From: Eutreptiella sp. 'Long Island Sound 2002'
Lineage: Eukaryota; Euglenozoa; Euglenophyceae; Eutreptiales; Eutreptiaceae
Direction of reading: 5' to 3'
DNA: 64,000 nt
NCBI GenBank assembly: GCA_964036045.1
Contig: OZ038379.1
Coordinates: forward strand, 120,343,206-120,407,205
The position numbers and the translations under genes are program-made. Below are positions 32,531 to 44,971 of the stretch, one piece after another; the stretch's first letter is position 1, and every line of letters begins with the position of its first letter. The notes beneath the pieces are model-generated. The model made no database searches, was not told where the DNA came from, and was given only the letters and a program-made list of their open reading frames with translations.

Positions 32531-33345
32531 TAAGAAAAAGTGCTTTTCCATTGCTTTAGGACATACTCTAGTTGTATTAGAGATGCACTGAGCAACCATG
32601 CATTTTTATCTTAGTATTGGTCCAGCCAAAAGTGGTGAGAACACATTTTGACCTATGGAACCAAACACCCAATCAGGATATGGAGTGGACCCCTTAATCC
32701 CCTTTCAATCAGAAGTAAAACATCTTTTCCTGAGTTGACTGAGCACTGACATACCTAAGGTAGAACCTATGAATTTATCTATGTTTTTCCATGAATACTT
32801 ATCTGCCCTAGTGGTATGCACCATAGGGGGTTAGGCACCTCTTTTTGAGAGGTCCTGGGTTCAATTCCCGGTCAGCCTAACTAAGTAGGAAGATCCCAAC
32901 TGAGTAGGAAGATCCCATGTGACATGGCAGTGACCTCATCGCCACATACCATGCCACCTCAGCACATATGGGAGCCAAAACAAAGAGTGCACATCTCCTA
33001 AGATGGCACTATGGAGAGAGAGTGATCCTGAGGCAGTTTTCTAACTCTTTTCCCAAAACATTTCAGCTATCTCTGTGAATATGCATTCATTTGTATCCTG
33101 AGTTGCAGTTTCTGTGAATACCTAATCATCTTTCACTGTTTACACTGCAGCCCTTCATGCTTTGATCCTGAATCCTCTTCTCTTTGCATACTATTGGCTT
33201 GGGCTATCCTGGAGTGACTTGGAGTGGCTGTATTTCATCAAAACAAAAGCTTTTCATCTCCAAAAACAAGCAGCAGGAATCCCTACACCAACAGCAAGCA
33301 GCAGGAGAGGCAAAACACAGTGCTGAAAACACTATAAACTTTTCT
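32529..33345 (+). repeat. 3' LTR of young chromovirus
   Basis: Same length as the 5' LTR and apparently identical base for base. Ends ACTTTTCT and is followed by CATCC. Confidence 0.95.
32803..32882 (+). other. tRNA-like sequence in 3' LTR
   Basis: Second copy of the LTR tRNA-like segment (see 22221-22300), identical to it by eye. Confidence 0.65.
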
Positions 33346-33350
33346 CATCC
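33346..33350 (+). repeat. Target-site duplication CATCC, right copy
   Basis: Matches 21942-21946. Reading of copy A pol resumes here. Confidence 0.85.
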
Positions 33351-36300
33351 AAGACTAACTATCGTACTGAAAACTACCAATTGACCTGTCACCTGGAAAT
33401 GGACTGGCGGCCCTTCAGGTACACCTGGATGAGATCCAGGTGGAATTGTTTGCGAGCCAACAACAGCACATCATGCAGTTGCACTGCTGGAACCATCTGA
33501 ACAACGCTTTCCGATTCTTCTGGAAAGCAATGGGCCTAGCGTATGCTGGCCCTCCCTTCTCCCTGCTCGCGAAGGTTCTAACAAAAATCGCTTATGAGGG
33601 AGGAAGGGTTGTCATGTGCACCCCTGACTGGGGCTGCTCTGGTGAACACACTTACTGGCGCTGTATGCTAGATAGAATGACCGTGGGAGGAGTGCAACTA
33701 CCGACAGTCCCATCTATGTGCCTGAGGACTCAGACACAGCTATGCAGGCCCCTGAGTGGGCTACATTCTTATCCATCGTCGATGGATCTCTCAATCCTGT
33801 ACCCCTGTGTGACCTAGACCAGGTGCTACCCGAAGAGGTCATGGTTGAAAATTGTGGCCTGACACTTTCTGATCTCAAAAATCGATCTTCTGAGCACCTA
33901 TCTGCCACACTTACAGGGTGTGAGTCTCCCGACGGCTATCTGGAACCTGCAGCTCTTAGAGAGGATGCTGAAGACCAACTGTCTGAGATCACCAGCACTA
34001 TCCCTTTCGTTGATCCTAGCTGTGTTGACCCAAAACGCAGTGCCTTCCTAGCCCACCTGTTGCTAGAGGAGGTAGATCTAGAGTCAACCTCAGAATCAAC
34101 TTCCCCTGTTGGGAAACCGGTGCTACACATGCAGCCTATGCACACAGGTGAACCCGTGGCCCGGAGCCCTGATGCTCTAGCGCGGCCTGCTTCTAATAAC
34201 ATACCACTGTCTGAGCATGGCACTCAGGAACTCCGACTACTGTTATACCTGAGGGCCGAAGGTATTGAGCGCAAAGAGCGGCTGCAATGCCTCAGACAGA
34301 CCTTGAAATCCTCCATCTGGTCTGAGGAGGACGATGATTCCTATACGCTGCCTGATCCTGAGATACCGCTAGTGTATTCTTTGCACTATGGGCAGCAATA
34401 TTCCCCTGGGTGGGACGATGGTTCGGTACCTGACGAAACTGCTGATCGGCAGAAGAAGAAAGAACATGGAAAGCAAAGCAAAGCAAAGCAACCTCCATGC
34501 TGAGGAGGATTTCCTGCAGAAAGTCGACAGTCTGAACCTTGACCCCTGACTAAAGAAACTGCTGCTAACCTATGAGGAGGTGTTCGGCGCCTTGCCGCCC
34601 CCCCTCTCTTGTAGAAAACTGGTCAAGATGGACCTGAAACTGAAACCTGAATATGAAAAGACGCATATGAGGCGTCATCCCTATCCCGCTCCACAGGAAC
34701 AGGTTGAAGAAATAAAGCGCCAGATCCAGGAATGTATTGATGCTGGTCTCGTGGAGGAATATAAGAACGGGGACTACCCCCATCACTGCAGTCCCTGTTT
34801 CCTGGCTGCTAAGCAGGGTCAACTGCCTCACGACTGGTTGTGGACTATGGTGAGGTCAACAAGGAAACCCAGAACCACTCAGGGAGTATTCCTAACAGGG
34901 AAACTACCCTGGAGCGTATTGCCAAATGCAGGCACAAGACCAAAATGGACAAACACAGTGGTTTCTGGCAGGCAGACTTAACCGCTGCAGCTCAGGAGCT
35001 GCTGGCCTTTATAACCCCTAAGGGTCGTGTATTTAAGTGGAAGGTCACGCCTTTCGGGTTCGCTAATGCCCCAGCGCTGTTCCAGGAGCTAATGAACAAA
35101 ATTTAGTACATACTAAGGCGCAGACCTCTAGTACAGGAGTTGATTTCTCGGGGTGCAGAAATGGAGGCTTACATCGAGGACGTGAGTTTGCGCACTAATA
35201 CCCAAGAAGACAATGTCCTTCTCCTCCGTGAATTTTTCATTGTTTGTCAAGAAAACCATCTCCGAATCAAACTCGAAAAATGTGAGTTTATGAAAGAGGA
35301 GATGGAATATTTTGGTTTCGACGTTGGGTATGGCTGGTGAAAACCAGCCGCGTCTAAGATGCAGCCCCTACAGGACATGCTGATTCGCGGTGAGCCTCAA
35401 AGGGGTCTACACGACGTGAGGCGTTTTGTGGGCGCCTGTCATCTCTATAGGCGTCACATCCACAATTTTACCTACTCCTCTGCCACCCTCACTGACCTAA
35501 TTAAGAAAATTACTCCCTGGAGGTGGACCACCAGAGATCAGGAGTGTTTCCAGGTGTTGAAGAAGAAACTTGCCCCCTCCAACTGCCTGGGAGTACCCCG
35601 CCCTAGGGGCGAGATAGTCCTGATCACTGATGCCAGTGATGTAGGGGGGGGTGGAACGATCTACCAATGGAAGGAGTTCAACCCAGCTGCACTAACCCAC
35701 TGCGATTGTTGTATTAGTGGACTGAACCGTGATGGTTCTTTGAAACATGACTATCCTACCAGTGGTGGCGGCTGGTGCCACTGGGGCACTGGAATAGGAA
35801 ATGAAACCAGGCGCGTTCCAATTACATTACCTATGACCGGGAACTCCTGGCCGGTAAGTTGGTGCTTTCGTCACGATCCCGACTCCTGGGATCTAACCCT
35901 ATTGTCTGGCTTTGTGACCAGGAACCTGTGAAGTCTTTTCAGAAGGGCCCACGACCACAGAAAGCAAACCTAAAGCGGTGGTGGACCTACCTGAGCCAGT
36001 TCAGGCTGACCGTTCATCATATCCCCGGTATAAAAAATGAACTGTCTGACTATATATCGCGCAATAACTTTGATGCGCTTATAGGTGAGAGCTCTGAGGC
36101 GCTCGCCAAAGAAGATTTCCAGCAGATGGATGTACAACTCGACCTGTCCATGCGCACCGCTGGAATCCTGGAGGGTGGGAGCCTAACCGACTACCAGTCA
36201 GAGTATAAAGAAATTCTCCAAACCCTCAGCACTCGTCTCGAACCCCGTGTCATTGACAGGCAGCAGTGGTATAATAAAACAACCAGTACCTCTTCTACGA

Positions 36301-37738
36301 GGACCGTATTGTCGTGCCTGAGGCACGACTGGAATGGTGCCTACGGTGGTCCCATCTCAGTTCTGGTCACACTGGCGCTAATCGCTCAGTGCACTTCTTC
36401 CGTGAGTGTTTTTACTCCAGTCTAACCCTGACTGAACTGAGGTCTCGTATGCAGACCATTGTGGATGCTTGTGGCTGTCATGCCAGCAAGCAGAGCGACA
36501 GTAGGGATAGGGGACTGATTTCCAGCTTACACATACCCTATTGTGCTAACTCTCTTCCCTATGTGGATCTCATCCACGGCCTACCACGCTTCGGCGGCTA
36601 TAGTAGTTGCCTAGTGGTCACCTGTGGCCTATCTTGCTTCACCCGTGTGTTCCCTTGCAATAAGAAAATCACAGGTGAGCAGACTGTGAAAATGTTGGTC
36701 GAACAGTGGTTCGAACCCTATGGAGCACCTAAGCAGGTACACTCTGATGAAGATGTACGCATCCGCAGTGACACTGGGTGGTACAAACGAGTGCTAAATG
36801 CCCTCAACGTGGAGGTAACCACAGATGTGCCCTATACCCAAACGTCTAACCCTCTCTGTGAGAGACAGAACCGTGTGGTGGAGCAAGGCCTAAGAATCCT
36901 GATGAAACAGGAGCGTACAAAGGACTCGGTACGCCTAGTGCCCTGGGCAGTGCTTACCATGAACTCACAGCGTAGCTCTTCTACGTGTTTCACCCCCAAC
37001 AAACTGTTCGATGAAGGACGACCTGCTTGGTTCTTCAAAACCCTGTTTCCTGAGGACTTCAAGAGCCCTGTCGGAGATTGGCTGGAACACAAGCAGTCTA
37101 TGGCTAACCAGGCTGGGACCAACCTGAGACACATTCGTGACCGTGAACTGAGCCGACAGAACCGCCTACGGCGACCTGCCAGCTTCAAGGTTGGTGACCT
37201 TGTCTTGGTTCACCATTCACGCCTACCCTCCTGGCCACGTAACTGCCTACAGGACCCTTATTTTGGACCCTCTGGTATCATCAGGATAGATGGATCCAGG
37301 ATCCATGTCAGGTGCCGTCCACGTCTAGGTGGCGAACTGCTGTGTGCACCTAAACAGTTGAGGCACTATCACTCCCCTGACGATTTGTCCTGGGATGAGT
37401 GGCGCCTCATCGACAGTGAGGTCGAGCGTATAGACCTAGAGAACGCTGCCAGTCCAGGGAAAGCAGACGAACTCGAGGAGATGACTGCCGATGAAATGGC
37501 AGTCGATGGTTACTACGTTGTTGCAGGTATTACTTGCCACGAGTATAAAAGGGGCTGGAAAATCCTAACCCAGTGGGATGGCTATGAGTTATCTGAGGCG
37601 ACCTCGGGACCTATGTCAGCCTTCATACAACCACATGGGAGTATCAACCCCATCTTCTGCTCCTACCTCGTTGAGAAAAACGAGGGGCAGCTACCAACCC
37701 TTTCTGAGACTCTGTCCCAGCTTAAAAAGAAAAACTAA
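33346..37738 (+). pseudogene. pol: Old chromovirus copy A pol, remainder
   Basis: Continues the pol interrupted at 21946. The Dam-like block at about 33440-33715 reads ELFAS, AYAGPPFSLL and CTPDW, closer to a canonical PPF motif than the young copy. RT starts near 34580; a TAG at 35104 follows NKI, and the catalytic HIDD has become YIED (near 35170), so it is dead. TGG to TGA at 35338 breaks GYGWW. RNase H spans about 35470-36060. Integrase with GPY-like module and a decayed chromodomain (TWEP replaced by TSGP) lie in one 474-codon frame, 36314-37738. Many indels and stops; no protein expected. Confidence 0.9.
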
Positions 37739-40574
37739 CTTCCCTGTGTCAGTCTACTGACTGTGTTCTAACCTTACAGGTGCAGTGAGCACTCTTGTGT
37801 AAGAGCAGTTGTCACAGTTGCCCCGCATTGCATCGCAGGACAGGACCTTTAGCCCCCCGTGACAACCACTCCCTGGCTGAAGGCCATTGGTTTTGCACAG
37901 ACAGCTGCTTATTGAGCACTGCACTGACCCTGTCTGTGCCCTGCACTCCCATGCCTATGGTTTCCAGTGCGGACCAGGTGGCCGCTTATCAGGTTTGCAG
38001 TCACCCAGCGAGTGTATTCCTTGTTGACCATGTGTTGCATGAGACTGCCCTGATGTAATGACCTTGAGGAGCCAACGAAGAACAGTGGCTTACTACATCA
38101 GGGGGAAATGACTAGCAAGGTGTTACGAGGCAAGGTGTGTCTTGCCTCCTTGGGGACAAGCAAGCCCACAGTTAGGACCCCTGACTGGTCCAGATCTGTG
38201 GGGTTCTACCCTACCTTACAGGGTTTACCATACCCCTAAGTGTGCTACGTATGTCCGTGTGTGTCTCACTTCTCTCCCCGTCGTGGCTCCCGGAGACCGG
38301 GCTTCGCTGATGTCGGACCGAAGGTCCTAGTCAGTTACTATTGCCACTCCTATGGCGCCCAATTTCTGTGCTGGCGCCTATCCTTGGGGGAAGACGGCAA
38401 AAGCCCTACCTACTAGAGGGGAGGGGTGGCCAATTGTGCTAAGGGGATTCAAAGCACCCATTTTTGCTAAAGGCCAAAAGCTAACACACTCCCCTGCCCG
38501 CGTGGAAAAGCACGCGGGACAGGAGACACCACTAAACTACACTCACTAACGCCAACACCAGCCTTCAAAGGCAGGGTGAGCACTCATCACTTGCGCGCAA
38601 CACCTGCCAGGCTTGCTGACCCTAACACCTACACACTCTACTGGGAGTCGAAGGCAATGAAGTATCGGGTCCTACTGACCCTCCTGTGAGAAAGCAAGAG
38701 AAGACAGCGCTACTAAGCGGCTGTTGCCTAACAGGGACGCCACTACGTGTTTCCCTGTCAGGGCTTGGAGGGAGGGAGTGCTCAGCCTGCGTGCACAGCG
38801 TGGATGGCGGTGAAGTCGGACTGCACTCACCACTCCTGGTTGAGCTGGAAGCAATTGGTTTTTCTGATCTGCGCAGCATCTTTTAGCGCTGCCAAGAGGG
38901 ACTGCACCAATCGCCCTTACCTTCCCACCTGTAAAGCAAAGGCCGATGACTGAGGTTCAAGAATGAGGAACCAACACAGCCTCCACGTCTTATACGCTTC
39001 TCAGGCTGCCCTAAAATACGCCGTTCCTGAACCTCAGTACAAGCAAGCAAGCTTAATGAACTCCACGCGTTCTCTTAAAGAACGTAGGATGGAGCCCCTG
39101 GGTAACCTAAACAAGAGTTATACCGTGCGCACTTTGCGGGGCCTACCCTTTAATGCGTCATATGCATGCACAAATATGCACAGGGTTCCCAATTTCTCCT
39201 TCTCTTGTCTAATCTTACACAACTTAACCAATCAAAGCGTGACTCAACCAGGAGGTGAGCTCCTCCTGGGCTTACCTACCTTACTAACCACGCATCATGT
39301 GAATGCCCAGGAAAACAAGAGCGCAAGCAACCCTACGCGCTTAAGCAAACCTACGGCGAATTATAAACTACCCTAAGCGATTAATGCACTGTGTGTCATG
39401 CATGCTTTCCTTGTCTTGTTTCCTGCAGAAACAGGAGAGAGAGTGGCGCACTGCACGGCGAAAAACAAGCCTAAGCGTTTTAAGCAACCCTACTTTAGCG
39501 CTACGGCAACACGAACACGGGCAAGCACTTTCTTTTCTTACCTGTGAAGAGAGAACAAGTGTGAATCGGGGTACAGGGAAAGCGCCACAGCGTGTGAATG
39601 CCTCAATTAGGCAAATGCATCGCAAGCTCAGCGCATATTCTAATCCTACGTGCGCGCTGCGCGCTCCATTCGCATCGCATACCTTTGCTGCTTTGACCTG
39701 TGCAGAGCAAAGGACGGGAGCACCCGAACCCCCAACGAACACAGCGTTGACAACCCCAACATGTTAACGAAGCAACCAACACGAACGCAATGCATGCTTG
39801 TGAAATGACACTGGCATACCTCAGAGGTGGGTTGTCCACCTGCTGTGTGGTGTGGGTTGATTTTGGATACTTTTCCCTAACGTTTATAAACATTGTGATG
39901 CAACTGTGAAAAAACTCCCTTTAGAACTTTAAAAACTACGGCTCATACCTTCTTCTTCAAGAGCCCTTTACGTTTGCGCAACCCTGTTTTTGAAGTCCGC
40001 CTCTGTTGCGCTTGTCTGCGACTTTAAGTTTTGGTGTAAAAATGACGATTTCTTGCGTGATTTTGTCAATTTTTAGCAATTTGACTTCTTAAATAGCTAC
40101 ACCTTTCGCTAAACCACAGGATTCACTCCCTGTTGGTTTCATTGTATATTTTTATCAGATTCTGGAGATTTGCGTCCTCCATTGGGAGTATTGCTCCGCC
40201 CTGGCCCTTGGTCAGGACGTTTACTAAAGTGCTGTTTATGCAGCGATAGCGGTCCGCATTAGAGCGTTCCACTGTACCCTAGTGGGTAAGCATATGTGCT
40301 CTAGGGAGGGAGTCCTGGGTTCAAACCCCACTACCCCCAAATTTTTACCAAACGTTTTCGTCGCACGCTGGCGACGTTTGAGGAATGCCCCATCGAAGGA
40401 ACATCATTCATGGTACATTACACTGTTCTTTGAGGGTACCTACAGTGTGATAAGTTTCTATGAACTGATGAGAGTGTTTGTGGTAGTTTTAATGCATTTT
40501 CTGAGGTGAATTTGGGAGTATTTCAGCCTTTCTCCTTGGTCTTACTGGCTTGATCAACTTGTACTCCAGGAGGG
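37739..40574 (+). other. 3' noncoding tract of old copy A
   Basis: About 2.8 kb matching the post-pol tract of copy B throughout and, in blocks, that of the young element. It includes hairpin 1 (38354-38378), hairpin 2 (39068-39084) and a tRNA-like segment (40271-40346). Short ORFs here are not conserved between copies and are not called. Confidence 0.75.
40271..40346 (+). other. tRNA-like sequence with Pol III-type terminator, copy A 3' tract
   Basis: A-box-like TACCCTAGTGG, B box GGTTCAAACCC and a closing T-run (ATTTTT, 40341-40346). The acceptor 3' side CTACCCCCA lacks a clean 5' partner. A near copy lies at 47514-47590. Confidence 0.6.
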
Positions 40575-40853
40575 AGTAAGAAAAGGTCACTGCCATGTCT
40601 TTCTTGGAGGGCTTGATTCAGGCCAAACTCCCCTTGAAAGCCTATTGTCGATGCTAAGACTAACGTAAGTATTTTTATCACTCTTTCGAAGCTTTTAGTA
40701 CACTTTCTCAACCCTAGCCCCACATGAACACTGGATTCCAAACTATTTATTGATTCGATTCACATCCTGTTCTTGCTCTACTTGCTCCTTCGGTTTTGGG
40801 ATTTCGCCATCAAAAACCTGCGGATTATGCTAACACCCCCTTCTCTCTCTGCC
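40575..40853 (+). repeat. Old LTR 2, internally deleted
   Basis: Begins AGTAAGAAAA after a purine run, as LTR 3 does at 47818. It matches the LTR 5' part to the ACTTTCTCAA block, jumps over the middle, resumes at ACACTGGATTCC and ends CTTCTCTCT. Pol of copy B follows directly, so leader, gag and protease of B are missing. Confidence 0.75.
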
Positions 40854-43800
40854 TCTGCTCGCGAAGGTTCTAACCAAAATCGCTTATGAGGGAGAAAGGG
40901 TTGTTATGTGCACCCCTGACTGGGGTTGCTCAGGTGAGCACGCTTCTTGGCGCTGTATGCTAGACTGAATGACCGTGGGAAGAGTGCAACTGCCCGACGG
41001 TCCCATTTACGTGCCTGAGGACTCAGACACAGCTATGCAGGCCCCTGAGTGGGCCAGTTTCCTATCCATTGTCGATGGATCCCTGAATCCTGTACCCCTG
41101 TGTGATCTGGATCAGGTGCTACTGAAAGAGGTCATGGCCACAAATTGTGGCCTGGGCCTTGCTGATCTCAAAAAACGATCTCCTGAGCACCTACCTGCCA
41201 GACTTACAGCCTGTGAATCTTCTGATGGCTATTGCGAACCTACAGCTGTAAAAGAGGATGATGACGACCAACTGTCTGAGATCACCAGCACTATCCTTCC
41301 TGTTGATCCGTGCTGTGGTGAACTGAAACACAGTGCCTTCCTGGTCCAGCTGTTGCTGGAGGAGGTAGATCTAGAGTAAACCTCAGAATCAACTTCCCCT
41401 GTTGGGAAACCGGTGCTACACATGCAGCCTATGCACACAGGTGAACCCATGGCCCGGAGTCCTGATGCTCTAGCGTGGCCTGCTTCTAATAACATGCCAC
41501 TGTCGGAGCATGACACTCAGAAGCTCCGACGGCTGTTGTACCTGAGGGCCGAAAGTATTGAGCGCCAGGAGCGGCTACAACACCTCAGACAGACCTGCAA
41601 ATCCTCCATCGGGTCTGAGGAGGATGATGATTCCTACACACTGCCTGACCCTGAGATACCCCTAGTGTATTCTCTGCACTATGGGCAGCGATGACCCCCC
41701 TGAGTGGGATGATGGTTCAGTACCTGCCGAAACTGCTGATCGGCACAAAAAAAAAGAACATGGAAAGAGCAACCTCCATGCTGAAGAGGATTTCCTGCGG
41801 AAAATCGAGAGTCTTAACCTTGACCCCCGACTGAAGAAACTGCTCCCACCTTATTGGGAGGTGGTTGGCGCCCTGCCGCCTCCCCTTTCCTGTGAAAAAA
41901 CTGGTAAAGATGGACCCGAAACTGAAACCTGAATTTGAGAAGACGCGAGTGAGGCGTCGTCCCTACCCCACTCCTCAGGAACAGGTTGAACGGATCGAGC
42001 GCCAGATCCAAGAATGTATTGATACTGGCCTCGCCGAACAACATCAGAAAGGGGACTACCCCGATGACTGCAGTCCCTGTTTCCTGGTTGCTAAACCATG
42101 ATCGACTGCCCTATGAATGGTTGTTCACTATGGTGAGGTCAACAAGAAAGCCCAAAACCACTCAGGGAGTATTCTTAACATGACAAATACCCTGGAGCGT
42201 ATTGCCAAATGCCGGTACAAGTCCAAAATGGACAAACGCAGTGGTTTCTGGCAGGTAGACCTAACCGCCGCAGCTCAGGAACTGCTGGCTTTTATAACCC
42301 CTAAGGGTAGTGTGTTTGGGTGGGAGGTCATGCTTTTCCGGGTGGCTGATGCCCTAGCACTCTTCCAGGAACTAATGAACAAAATTTGGTACATACTGAG
42401 GCGCAGACCTCTAGTACAGGAGTTGATTTCTCAAGGTGCAGAACTGGAGGGCCACATCGATGACGTGAGTTTGGGTACCAATACCCAAGAGGACTATGTC
42501 CTTCTCCTCTGTGAATTTTTCATTGTTTGTCAGGAAGACCATCTGGATTCAAACTCGAAAAATGCGAGTTCATGAAAGAGGAGATGGAGTATTTGGGTTT
42601 GGACGTGGGGTATGGCCGGTGGAAAACAGCCGCGACTAAGATGCAGCCCCTGCAGGACATGCAGATTCGCAATGACCCTGAGAAGGTTCTACACGACGTG
42701 AGGCGTTTTGTGGGCGCCTATAACTTGTAGAGGCGCCACATCCATAATTTTACCTACTCCTCTGCCCCTCTCACTGACGTAATCAAGAAGACTACTCCCT
42801 GGAGGTGGACCGCCAGAGAGGAGGAATGTTTCCATGAGTTGAAGAAGAAAATTGCCTCGTCAAACTGCCTGGGAGTACCCCGCCCTAAGGGCGAGATATT
42901 CTTGATCACTGATGCCAGTCATGTAGGGGGGGTGGAACGATCTACCAATGCGGAGAGCTTAACCCAGCTGAACTCACCCACTGCCATTATCGTACTAGCG
43001 GCCTGAACCCTGATGGTTCCTTGAAACATGACTATCCTACCACTGAGTGGCGACTTCTGCCACTGGGACACTGGAACTAGAAATGGAACCAAGCGCGTTC
43101 CAATTACAGCACCTATGACCAGTATGTTGGTGCTCTCATCACAGTCCCGACTATTGAGATCTAATCCTATTGTCTGGCTCTGCGACCAGGAAGTGGTGAA
43201 GTCTTTTCAGCAGGGCCCACGAAACTCAAGCGGTGGGGGACTTGCCTGAGCCAGTTCAGGCCGACAGTCCATCATATCCTACGTACAAAAAATGAAGTGT
43301 CTGACTATATATCGCGCAATAACTTCGATGCGCTTATTGGTGAGAGCTCTGAGGCACTCCCCAAAGAAGCTTTCCAGCGTATGGATGTCCAGCTTGACCT
43401 GTCCATGCGCACCGCTGGAATCCTCCAGGGTGGGAGCCCAACTGACTATCAGTCAGAGTATAAAGAAATTCTCCAGACCCTCAGCACTGGTCTTGAACCC
43501 CGTGTCATTGACGGGCACCAGTGGTATGAAGACAACCAGTACCTCCTCTTCAAGGACCGTATTGTCCTGCCTGAGGCCCGACTTGATGGGTGCCTACAGT
43601 GGGCCCATCTCAGCTCAGGTCACACTGGCGCTAATCGCTCAGTGAACTTCTTCGGTGAGCGTTTCATCTCTAGTCTAACCCTGACTGAACTGAGATCTCG
43701 TATGCAAACCATCGTGGATGCTTGTGGCTGTCATGCCAGCAAGCAGAACGAAAGTAGGGACAGGGGACTGATTTCCAGCTTACCCATACCCTATTGTACT

Positions 43801-44971
43801 AACTCTCTTCCCTATGTGGATTTCATCCACGGCCTACCTAGCTTCGGTGGCTATGATAGTTGCCTAGTGGTCACCTGTGGCCTGTCTCACTTCACCTGTG
43901 TGATCTCTTGCAATAAGAAAATCACAGGTGAGCAGACTGTGAAAATGTTGGTCGAACAATGGTTCGAACCCTATGGAGCACCTAAGCAGGTGCACTCTGA
44001 TGAGGATGTACGCATCCGCAGTGACACTGGATGGTACACATGAGTGCTGAATGCCCTCAACGTTGAGGTAACCACAGGTGTGCCCTATACCCACACATCT
44101 AACCCTCTTTGTGAGAGACAAAACCGTGTGGTGGAACAGAACCTGAGAATCCTGATGAAACCGGGACGTACCAAAGACTGGGTACGCCTGGTGCCCTGGG
44201 CAGTGCTGACAATGAACTCTTAGAGGAGCTCTTCTATGGGTTTCATGGAGGACGACCTGCTTGGTTCTTCAAAACCCCTTTCCTGAGGACTTCAAGAGCC
44301 CTGTTGGGGATTGGCTGGAACACACGCAGTCTATAGCTAACCAGGCTGGGACTAACCTGAGACACATTCGTGACCGTGAACTGAGTGGACAGAATCGCCT
44401 ACGGCGACCTGCCAGCTTCAAGGTTGGTGACCTTGTTTTGGTTCACCATTCAAGCCTACCCTCCTGGCCTCGTAACTGCCTACAGGACCCTTATTTTGGA
44501 CCCAATCGTATCATCAGGATAGATGGATCCAGGATCCATGTCAGGTGCAGTGCACGTCTAGGTGGTGAACTACTTTGTGCGCCTAAGCAGTTGAGGCACT
44601 ATCACTCCCCTGATGATTAGTCCTGGGATGAGTGGCACCTCAGCGACAGTGAGGTTGAGCGTATTGACCTAGAGAACGCTGCCAGCCCAGAGGAGGTAGA
44701 CGAACTCGACGAGATGACTGCCGATGAGATGGCAGTCGATGGCTACTACGTGGTTGCAGGTATTGCAGGCCACGAGTATAAGCAGGGCTGGAGATTCCTA
44801 ACCCTATGGGATGGCCATGGGCTATCTGAGGCGACCTGGGAACCCATGTCCGCCTTTATACAACCAGATGGGAGTATCAACCCCATCATCCTCTCCTACC
44901 TCGTTGAGAACAAAGAGCGGCAGTTACTAATCCGTGCTGAGACTCTGTCCCAGCGGAAAAAGAAAAGCTAA
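40854..44971 (+). pseudogene. pol: Old chromovirus copy B pol, 5'-deleted
   Basis: Starts inside the Dam-like block at the text LAKVLTKIAYEG and follows copy A closely to the end. RT HIDD is retained (near 42460) but surrounded by frameshifts; stops include TAA at 41377-41379 and TAG near 42728, 44221 and 44618. Integrase zinc finger and core span about 43560-44200, with a chromodomain at 44714-44971 that keeps EATWEP. Copy B is damaged independently of copy A, so the tandem is old. Confidence 0.9.

Larger units (their letters stand above)
21947..33345 (+). mobile_element. Complete young Ty3/Gypsy chromovirus (11.4 kb) nested in copy A
   Basis: Two 817-bp direct repeats (offset exactly 10,582 bp, no difference found by reading) enclose a PBS candidate, gag, an in-frame UGA, pol with C-terminal chromodomain, a 2.3-kb noncoding tract and a polypurine tract. 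CATCC flanks the whole unit. The order protease, RT, RNase H, integrase, chromodomain defines a chromovirus. Identical LTRs and intact frames imply a very recent insertion. The target is pol of an older relative. Odd points are non-TG/CA LTR ends (AG...CT), a tRNA-like sequence within the LTR, and a DIRS-like methyltransferase block in Pol. Confidence 0.95.

Noticed and set aside
37795-39800. Short ORFs (60-137 codons) in the chromovirus 3' tracts
   Set aside because: Frames and stops differ between copies A, B and the young element although the DNA aligns, so coding is not what is conserved.
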